11,129 bases of DNA, taken from Pseudomonadota bacterium (lineage in GTDB: Bacteria > Pseudomonadota > Gammaproteobacteria > Burkholderiales > SG8-39). The notes below the pieces were generated by a model. It ran no database searches. It had not been told where the DNA came from and saw nothing but the letters and a program-made list of their open reading frames with translations. The number at the start of each line of letters is the position of its first letter. Position 1 is the stretch's first letter. Below are positions 6,247 through 11,129 of the stretch, piece by piece. Both the position numbers and the translations under genes were made by a program. The stretch covers positions 1 to 11,129 of the forward strand of contig JAJZUN010000049.1 of the NCBI GenBank assembly GCA_021848555.1, read 5' to 3'.

Positions 6247-7989
6247 TCAAGGCCGGTTGCGGTCAGGCATCTTCGCAGGAGGATAAAAGATGTTTTGCAC
6301 CGCGTCGCGGAATTCTTCCCGGTCCTGCGGTTTGGCAATCAGTTCGCGCACCCCGGCCGCAGCGGCCTGGGTGCGCAAGGCGTCGTTGATATAGCCTGAG
6401 ACCATGATCACGGGCAAATCCGGCAGCGCATCGCGAATCGCCCTTGCGATCTCCAGCCCGGATGTGCCGGGCATGTTGAAATCGGTCACCACCAGGTCGA
6501 CGCGGAGCTTGCCGGAGAGCACTGCGTCAAGTGCCTCGCGTTGTTCGAAGTAGGCGCTGACGCGATAGCCCCAGCGCTCCATCATCCGCTTGCTTGCAAA
6601 CAGCTGCGGTTGGTCGTCGTCGATGTAGAGAATGTGCCGGCCGCGGCCTTCGCTGGCCCGCCCCGCGGTCTCGGTCGTATCGGACGCGGCTGCTACGCCA
6701 TTCGCGCACGGGAAAAACAGCTCGAACCTGCTGCCCTTCCCAGGTTCGCTGTGCACGACGATCACCCCTTCGTGCGCCTGCATGATGCCGTGCACGACCG
6801 ACAGGCCCAAGCCCGTGCCCTTGCCTGGTGGCCTGGTGGTAAAAAACGGTTCGAAAATCCGCCGTTGCGTCGCCGCGTCCATGCCGTGTCCCGTGTCGCT
6901 GACCACAATGCGGGCGTAGCGGCCCGGCCGCAGGCCGAGATCGGGCCGTGCCGAAGACTCGTTCAGGGTAATGCCTTCAACGCGAATATCGATGCTCCCG
7001 GGCCGGCCTTCCATCGCTTGCGCGGCGTTGTTGCCCAGATTCAGCAGCACCTGCGTCAACTGCGCCGAGTCGGCGAGAATGGACGGCGTATCCGCGGCGC
7101 AGCGGCACTCGATCCGCAGGCCTCCGAGCTGGCCCGCACGCAGCAGACGCGCGCATTCCGTCGCGATGGAAGGAATCGACACCACCTGGCGGGAGGTCGC
7201 CTGGCGCCGGCTGAAGGTGAGAATTTGCTGCACCAGGTCGCGCGCACGGCGACTGGCCTTTTCAATTTCTGTCAGGCTCAACAGCGCCTGATCATTGGCG
7301 GAAGCGTCCTGGCGCGCCAGTTCGGCATTGATCAGAATCGTACCAAGGATATTGTTGAAGTCGTGGGCGACGCCCTCCGCCAGGGTTCCGATCGCCTCCA
7401 GTTTTTGCGATTCACGCAATTGCGCCTCAAGCAATGCGTGTCCCTGCTCCGCTTTTTTTCGCTCGGTGATGTCGCGGATCACGGCAAGCACGCCGGAACC
7501 TATGCCGTCTCCCGGGTGCAAGCGGCTCACCGAGGACTCGACGTGGATCGCCTCGCCGCTGCGCTTGACGTGGACGTTTTCGCCGCGCCAGAAGCCGCGC
7601 TCGCGCAGGGCCGCCGTCGCGATGGCTTCGTCTTCCGGCCTGAGCCAGCGGTATCGGTAAATCTCGTGGAGGTGGCGGCCGAGCGCTGCGGAGACGGTGA
7701 TGCCGTATTGCCGCTCGGCGGCGGCGTTGAGGTAAGTCACGCGCTGCTCGTCGTCGACGGTGATGACTGCGTCGCTGACTTGCGCGAGGATTTCGCCGCG
7801 GAAGCGGCTCGATTCGGTCTCCAGGCCCTGCAGCATGAAAATCCGCGGGCCGGCGGAAGATTCGACGACGAGCGCATCAACCGCGCCCGAGCGGATGGCG
7901 TGCAGCGTCTCCTCCGCCTCCTGCAGCCGGGCTCGCAACTCGGCGTTTTCCGCGATGAGCGCCGCTTCGCCGGGCGATTCTTCGCGCAT
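6247..7989 (-). CDS. Hybrid sensor histidine kinase (PAS-HisKA-HATPase_c-REC), Kai-associated
   Basis: Cytoplasmic two-component hybrid kinase, 580 residues, with no membrane segment. Residues 8-35 look like a coiled coil, followed by a short linker motif (GAVDALVV). A PAS domain spans about 64-176 and ends in the canonical VIRDITERKKAEQ. The HisKA domain has the phospho-acceptor H209 in EGVAHDFNNIL (205-215). The ATPase domain shows the N box LLNLGNNAAQAM (315-326), the G1 box DTGHGM (365-370), the F box FEPFFTT and the G2 box GKGTGLGLS (389-397). A receiver domain fills 452-569, with acidic residues 457-459, phospho-acceptor D503 in VVTDFNMPGTSG and the conserved K553. There is no DNA-binding or HPt domain, so output must pass to a separate partner. 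It starts 6 nt after the second kaiB, so it is the last gene of the kai operon. It is the probable clock output kinase, analogous in role to cyanobacterial SasA/CikA but without a KaiB-like sensor domain. Confidence 0.93.
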   Translation of the reverse strand: MREESPGEAALIAENAELRARLQEAEETLHAIRSGAVDALVVESSAGPRIFMLQGLETESSRFRGEILAQVSDAVITVDDEQRVTYLNAAAERQYGITVSAALGRHLHEIYRYRWLRPEDEAIATAALRERGFWRGENVHVKRSGEAIHVESSVSRLHPGDGIGSGVLAVIRDITERKKAEQGHALLEAQLRESQKLEAIGTLAEGVAHDFNNILGTILINAELARQDASANDQALLSLTEIEKASRRARDLVQQILTFSRRQATSRQVVSIPSIATECARLLRAGQLGGLRIECRCAADTPSILADSAQLTQVLLNLGNNAAQAMEGRPGSIDIRVEGITLNESSARPDLGLRPGRYARIVVSDTGHGMDAATQRRIFEPFFTTRPPGKGTGLGLSVVHGIMQAHEGVIVVHSEPGKGSRFELFFPCANGVAAASDTTETAGRASEGRGRHILYIDDDQPQLFASKRMMERWGYRVSAYFEQREALDAVLSGKLRVDLVVTDFNMPGTSGLEIARAIRDALPDLPVIMVSGYINDALRTQAAAAGVRELIAKPQDREEFRDAVQNIFYPPAKMPDRNRP

Positions 7990-7995
7990 GGCGGA

Positions 7996-8367
7996 TCAGC
8001 CGGTTCTTCCGCCGGCAGCACGCTCTGTCGTCTGGCGCAGATCGAGCCCCAGCAGGATGCGTTCGGTCTGCGACATGTCGCCGATGAAGCGGCGCAGCGG
8101 CAGCGGCAGTTTCTTGATCAGGGTCGGTGCGGCGATGATCTGCTCGCCTTCGGCCAGCATCGGGTGTTGCGAGATATCCACGATTTCCAGGTCGTAGCGT
8201 CCGTGCAAATGCTCCTCGCAAATCTTGCGGATGTTCACGATCGCACGTTCGGAGTTACGCGTCGTGCCGGTGACGTAAAGCCGCAGCACGTAGCGGGCAC
8301 GATCGTGGTCCGCGGCGGCGGCTTCGAAGGCGGCAAGCGTGTCTGCGGCGCGGGTCCGTTGGCGCAT
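7996..8367 (-). CDS. kaiB: KaiB-family protein, second paralogue (extended termini)
   Basis: Thioredoxin-like, fold-switching clock protein that in cyanobacteria binds the KaiC CI ring. The 123-residue product has the KaiB core at about 26-112: RYVLRLYVTG, then LEIVDISQHPMLAEGEQIIAAPTL (60-83) with the cis-proline P81, then IGDMSQTERILLGLDL (95-110). The core shares about 44 of 87 positions with the neighbouring KaiB by eye. It differs by a 25-residue N-terminal extension rich in Ala, Arg and Asp, and a short RAAGGRTG-type tail. The start ATG at 8367 is 12 nt after the first kaiB stop, with AGGA in the gap. It may have a partner other than KaiC, since paired KaiB proteins beside one KaiC are known in proteobacteria. 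Confidence 0.92.
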   Translation of the reverse strand: MRQRTRAADTLAAFEAAAADHDRARYVLRLYVTGTTRNSERAIVNIRKICEEHLHGRYDLEIVDISQHPMLAEGEQIIAAPTLIKKLPLPLRRFIGDMSQTERILLGLDLRQTTERAAGGRTG

Positions 8368-8379
8368 GAACAGTCCGTC

Positions 8380-8664
8380 CTATGCCGGCCGCACATCGAG
8401 GCCGACGAGCACGCGCTCTTCGTTGGACAGATCGCCGATGATCTTCTTCACCGGCTTGGGCAGGCGGCGCACGAGCGTCGGCAAGGCGAGGATCTGGTCG
8501 CCCGCCGCGAGCTTCGGATTCTTGGTGAGGTCGATGACCTCGATCCGGTACCGCCCGGCGAGGTGCGTCTCGCAGATGCGCTTGAGATTGGCGCAGGCCG
8601 CGAGCGATTTCGCGGTCTGACCGGCGACGTACAGCCGCAACTCAAAGGTGAAGGTTTTGCTCAT
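8380..8664 (-). CDS. kaiB: KaiB-family protein, first paralogue (standard length)
   Basis: Standard-sized KaiB of 94 residues, close to the cyanobacterial core length. The sequence opens [19 protein letters not shown] and continues [24 protein letters not shown] (41-64) with P62 as the expected cis-proline of the thioredoxin-like fold, and ends with [15 protein letters not shown] (76-90). The reading frame stays open upstream to 9108, but that part is antiphase to kaiC. The start chosen is the ATG at 8664, because its ATGA overlaps the kaiC stop and the protein then begins exactly where the family does. In cyanobacteria KaiB binds phosphorylated KaiC during the dark-like phase and sequesters KaiA; with no kaiA here it may act on KaiC alone or on the downstream kinase. 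Confidence 0.95.
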   Translation of the reverse strand: MSKTFTFELRLYVAGQTAKSLAACANLKRICETHLAGRYRIEVIDLTKNPKLAAGDQILALPTLVRRLPKPVKKIIGDLSNEERVLVGLDVRPA

Positions 8665-10394
8665 CGCTTTCCTTTCTTCCGGCTGCTGCCAGTGCTGTCG
8701 GCACCGCGCAGTTTCGCCATGGCGTCGGCGTTCTGCTGTGCGGTCCTTTCCTGCAGAGTCTCCCGCGCGATGGCGAAGGTCACCTCCGCCGCTTCCGCTT
8801 CTGCCTCGGCCCGCAGCGCGGCGATCTGCGCTTCGATCGCCTTCTGCTTGTTCGCGAGTTGTCCCAGCTTGCGCTGGTGATCCTTCTGGCGCAGCGCGGC
8901 GGCGGCGCGCTCCTGTTCTTCCTGCGCCGCGCGCGCCGTGCCCGTAAGCACGCGATCGGCGCCGAGATAGACGTCCACCAGATCGATACCCGCGTCGCTG
9001 AGGACGAATTCGCGCACCTGATTCGAGTGCGCCATGCCGCGCGATTTCAGCACGTAAATCGTGCGATTGCGCTCGCCGTTGAACTCCACATTGCGCAACA
9101 GCAGCCATGTATCCATGAGCGAGGAAACGCCGAGCTGCGAGTCCTCGGGCGTCGACCCGCCCCCCGCGGTAAGGCTGGTGAAGAGCGTGGTGATCTGCTG
9201 CTGCTTGAGGAAATCGACGAGCCGCATCAGCGTCGGCTTCACTTCCAGCTCGTTGCGGTCGAGCGAGAGATTGCTGATCGGATCGACCACCACCACGCTC
9301 GGGCGAAAGCCCCTCACGGCGTCGTGCATCATCACCAGATGCTGCTCCAGCCCGTGCAGCGTGGGGCGCGACGAGTGAATCTGAAGCAGCCCTTTATCCA
9401 CCCACGGTCCGAGGTCGATGCCGATGGAACGCATGTTGCGCACGATCTGCGCGCTCGATTCCTCGTAGGCGAAAAGCAGCACGCGCTCGCCGCGACGGCA
9501 GGCGGCGTCGATGAAACTCGCGCCGACGCTGCTCTTGCCCGTACCGGGTGATCCGGAGACGAGCACGCTGCTGCCGCGAAACACGCCCTTGCCGCCGAGC
9601 ATCTCGTCGAGCCGCGCGATCCCCGTCGGGATGCGCTTCGCCGATACCTGGTGATCGAGCCGCAGTGATGTGATCGGCAGCACTGAAAGGCCGCGCTCGC
9701 CGATGAGAAATGGGTATTCATTTGTGCCGTGAGGCGAGCCGCGATACTTCAGCACACGCAGCCGCCGGGTGGATATCTGCTCGTCGATGCGTTGATCGAG
9801 GATGATCACGCAATCGGCCACGTATTCCTCCAGCCCGTAGCGCGTCAGCGATTGCTCGCCGCGTTCGCCGGTGATAATCGCCGTCAGGTCGCGTTCCTTC
9901 AGCCAGCGGAACAGGCGGCGCAGCTCCGCGCGGAGGATGGCGTGATTCGGCAGCCCGGAGAAGAGCGCCTCGACCGTGTCGAGCACTACGCGTTTCGCGC
10001 CGATCGATTTGACCGCGTGCCCGAGCCGGATGAACAGCCCTTCCAGATCATATTCGCCCGTTTCCTCGATCTCGCTGCGTTCAATACGGACATGATCGAG
10101 CACGAGTTTCTTCTGTGCCGCGAGCTTCTCCAGGTCGAAACCGAGCGAGCGGACATTGGCCGTGAGTTCGGCTGCGCTTTCCTCGAACATCATGAACACG
10201 CCCGGCTCGCCAAACTGCGTCGCCCCGCGCACGAGGAATTCCATGGCGAGCATGGTCTTTCCAGACCCGGCACTGCCACAGATCAGGGTCGGCCGGCCCG
10301 CAGGCAGCCCTCCGCCGGTGATTTCATCGAGGCCCCCGATTCCGGTGGGGGACTTGGGCAGGTTCGGGTTGCGGGAGGTGCTATGCGTCTTCAA
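8661..10394 (-). CDS. kaiC: KaiC-family double-RecA ATPase with extended coiled-coil C-terminus
   Basis: Clock-type ATPase expected to form hexamers. It has 577 residues, compared with about 519 in Synechococcus KaiC. The CI domain has Walker A GSAGSGKT (40-47), catalytic Glu pair E71/E72 and a Walker B-like VVLD at 136-139. The CII domain has Walker A GSPGTGKS (281-288), Glu pair E311/E312 and VVVVDP (367-372). The CII phosphorylation segment reads [11 protein letters not shown], and by alignment S424/S425 stand at the S431/T432 sites. After about residue 485 the tail is a Glu/Ala/Arg/Lys-rich helix of ~75 residues ending in SRKKGKR; it replaces the short A-loop and KaiA-binding tail. No ATG is available at the N-terminus: TTG at 10394 is chosen, with GGAG 9 nt upstream, and a stop closes the frame at 10419-10421. 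The stop overlaps kaiB. This matches the non-cyanobacterial KaiC2-like group by context. Confidence 0.94.
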   Translation of the reverse strand: MKTHSTSRNPNLPKSPTGIGGLDEITGGGLPAGRPTLICGSAGSGKTMLAMEFLVRGATQFGEPGVFMMFEESAAELTANVRSLGFDLEKLAAQKKLVLDHVRIERSEIEETGEYDLEGLFIRLGHAVKSIGAKRVVLDTVEALFSGLPNHAILRAELRRLFRWLKERDLTAIITGERGEQSLTRYGLEEYVADCVIILDQRIDEQISTRRLRVLKYRGSPHGTNEYPFLIGERGLSVLPITSLRLDHQVSAKRIPTGIARLDEMLGGKGVFRGSSVLVSGSPGTGKSSVGASFIDAACRRGERVLLFAYEESSAQIVRNMRSIGIDLGPWVDKGLLQIHSSRPTLHGLEQHLVMMHDAVRGFRPSVVVVDPISNLSLDRNELEVKPTLMRLVDFLKQQQITTLFTSLTAGGGSTPEDSQLGVSSLMDTWLLLRNVEFNGERNRTIYVLKSRGMAHSNQVREFVLSDAGIDLVDVYLGADRVLTGTARAAQEEQERAAAALRQKDHQRKLGQLANKQKAIEAQIAALRAEAEAEAAEVTFAIARETLQERTAQQNADAMAKLRGADSTGSSRKKGKR

Positions 10395-10620
10395 TATCGT
10401 TGGCTCCGTGGTCAGAACTTATCGACTATCGCTGCAACCGGCCAACCGGCCCTCCGCCCGTCGCCTCGATCGATGCGAAACACCCGGATCGGCATCGCGC
10501 CGGCGCCTGCATCCAATACGGGCGCACTTCTTTCGGGGTCACCCATTTCCCGTCGAGACCGGAGTTGCGCCCCCTCTCGGCCTAGCACTTGAGCGTGCGG
10601 TGCGACAAGCATAGGCGAGG
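10395..10620 (-). promoter_or_regulatory. 226-bp spacer upstream of kaiC, likely carrying its promoter
   Basis: This is the only sizeable gap before the kai operon, so the operon promoter is expected here if it is not co-transcribed with the regulator. I could not identify a convincing -35/-10 pair or an FNR/CRP-type palindrome. A tandem duplication of AACCGGCC (10436-10451, plus strand) lies about 40-60 bp before the kaiC start. A 44-codon frame (10412-10546, minus) is not supported. Confidence 0.3.
10404..10407 (-). promoter_or_regulatory. Ribosome binding site deciding the TTG start of kaiC
   Basis: GGAG on the minus strand, 9 nt before the TTG at 10394. The only other in-frame candidate before the upstream stop is a CTG at 10415, which lacks a comparable site. 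Confidence 0.45.
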
Positions 10621-11129
10621 TTAACGCCGGTGGTTCGCGGTTGCCGTGAGCGGGAGACGATACGGCAGCAAGCGATCGTATTCTTTCTTCACCACCGCGT
10701 AGCACTCGCATACGCGCTTTTCCAGACCTGGTCGATCCAGTACCTTGATGTGACCGCGACTGTAATGAATCAATCCGTCTGCCTGCAAATTCCCTGCGGC
10801 CTCGGTCACGCCCTCCCGGCGCACACCGAGCATGTTCGCGATCAATTCCTGCGTCATCAAGAGTTCATCGCCATTCAAGCGGTCGAGGCTCAACAGCAAC
10901 CAGCGGCAAAGCTGCTGATCCAGCGCATGATGCCGGTTGCATACTGCGGTCTGCGCCATCTGCGTGATCAGCGCCTGCGTGTAATGCAGCGCCAGATGCT
11001 GCAAATTTCCGCCCGCAGCGAATTCCCTCTTTGCGACATTCGCACCAAGCCTGTAGCCATTGCCCGCGCTTTGCACTACTGCCCGGCTGGGCGTAGTCTC
11101 GCCGCCCATGAACAAGGCGATACCGACCA
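10621..11129 (-). CDS. Crp/Fnr-family transcriptional regulator (N-terminus outside window)
   Basis: C-terminal ~168 residues of a Crp/Fnr-type regulator; the frame is open to the window edge, so the start lies beyond it. The visible part begins near the end of the cyclic-nucleotide-like sensor domain (GGETTPSRAVVQSAG). It continues through the long dimer helix (LALHYTQALITQMAQTAVCN) and HALDQQLCRWLLLSLDRL. The winged HTH is TQELIANMLGVRREGVTEAA followed by a wing reading IHYSRGHIKVLD, and the end is CECYAVVKKEYDRLL. Recognition-helix residues are RREGVTE rather than the RETVSR pattern of classical CRP, so it likely binds a different site. No Fe-S cysteine cluster can be judged, because the N-terminus is absent. 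It is transcribed in the same direction as kaiC but separated by 226 bp, so a shared regulatory role is only possible. Confidence 0.9.
   Translation of the reverse strand, partial: VGIALFMGGETTPSRAVVQSAGNGYRLGANVAKREFAAGGNLQHLALHYTQALITQMAQTAVCNRHHALDQQLCRWLLLSLDRLNGDELLMTQELIANMLGVRREGVTEAAGNLQADGLIHYSRGHIKVLDRPGLEKRVCECYAVVKKEYDRLLPYRLPLTATANHRR

Noticed and set aside
6541..8880. A 779-codon open frame on the plus strand across the kinase and kaiB genes
   Set aside because: It is antisense to three well-supported genes with clear domains, shows no recognisable motif and has the Arg/Ala/His-rich composition typical of a GC-rich shadow frame.
8665..9108. Upstream extension of the first kaiB reading frame
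   Set aside because: The extra codons overlap kaiC in another frame and are low-complexity Arg/Gly/Ala. The KaiB family begins at the ATG at 8664, which overlaps the kaiC stop.
10412..10546. A 44-codon minus-strand frame in the spacer before kaiC
   Set aside because: No convincing ribosome binding site, no recognised family, and too short to rise above chance in GC-rich DNA.
8859..10592. Long plus-strand frames antisense to kaiC (8859-9551 and 9729-10592)
   Set aside because: They mirror the kaiC codon pattern, have no ribosome site or family motifs, and kaiC itself is unambiguous.

Overview
The window is GC-rich and densely coded, and looks like a chromosomal segment of a proteobacterium, most likely a betaproteobacterium of the Burkholderiales/Nitrosomonadales type. 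The evidence is indirect: a FadR-type GntR regulator, a TRAP carboxylate transporter, a class III CoA-transferase, an AtuA-family remnant and a Crp/Fnr regulator of a style common in that group. No rRNA, tRNA, CRISPR array, insertion sequence or phage gene was seen. No database search was possible, so family calls rest on motifs recognised by eye.

Region 1 (1-5622, plus strand) is a carboxylate uptake and CoA-activation operon. It holds a 5'-truncated FCD-type GntR regulator, a CaiB/BaiF (class III) CoA-transferase overlapping it by ATGA, and a complete TRAP transporter (DctP binding protein, DctQ small membrane subunit, DctM large membrane subunit). It ends with a crotonase-fold protein that lacks both classical hydratase glutamates. 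The simplest reading is that an organic acid is imported by the TRAP system, converted to its CoA thioester and then modified by the crotonase, under a substrate-sensing regulator. The substrate cannot be named. Predicted hairpins lie on both sides of dctP, and dctP has a near-perfect Shine-Dalgarno, which fits extra production of the binding protein.

Region 2 (about 5623-6246) looks empty but is a gene graveyard on the minus strand. It contains the first ~85 codons of an AtuA-like (DUF1446) gene joined out of frame to its last ~50-60 codons. Just upstream of it is what looks like the last ~15 codons of a Bug/TctC-type solute-binding protein. This suggests an older bug-atuA operon removed by two deletions, next to the TRAP operon.

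Region 3 (6247-10394, minus strand) is a compact clock-like operon read kaiC - kaiB - kaiB - hybrid histidine kinase, with no kaiA. KaiC has both RecA-like domains, both Walker A motifs, both catalytic Glu pairs and a Ser-Ser pair at the phosphorylation site. Its C-terminus is a long charged coiled-coil-like tail in place of the short cyanobacterial one. The two KaiB proteins are about 50% identical to each other. The kinase (PAS-HisKA-HATPase-REC) is the probable output. Such KaiA-less systems are known in non-cyanobacterial bacteria and are thought to be hourglass timers or stress regulators.

Region 4 (10621-11129, minus strand) is the C-terminal part of a Crp/Fnr-type regulator that runs off the window. 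It is separated from kaiC by a 226-bp spacer.
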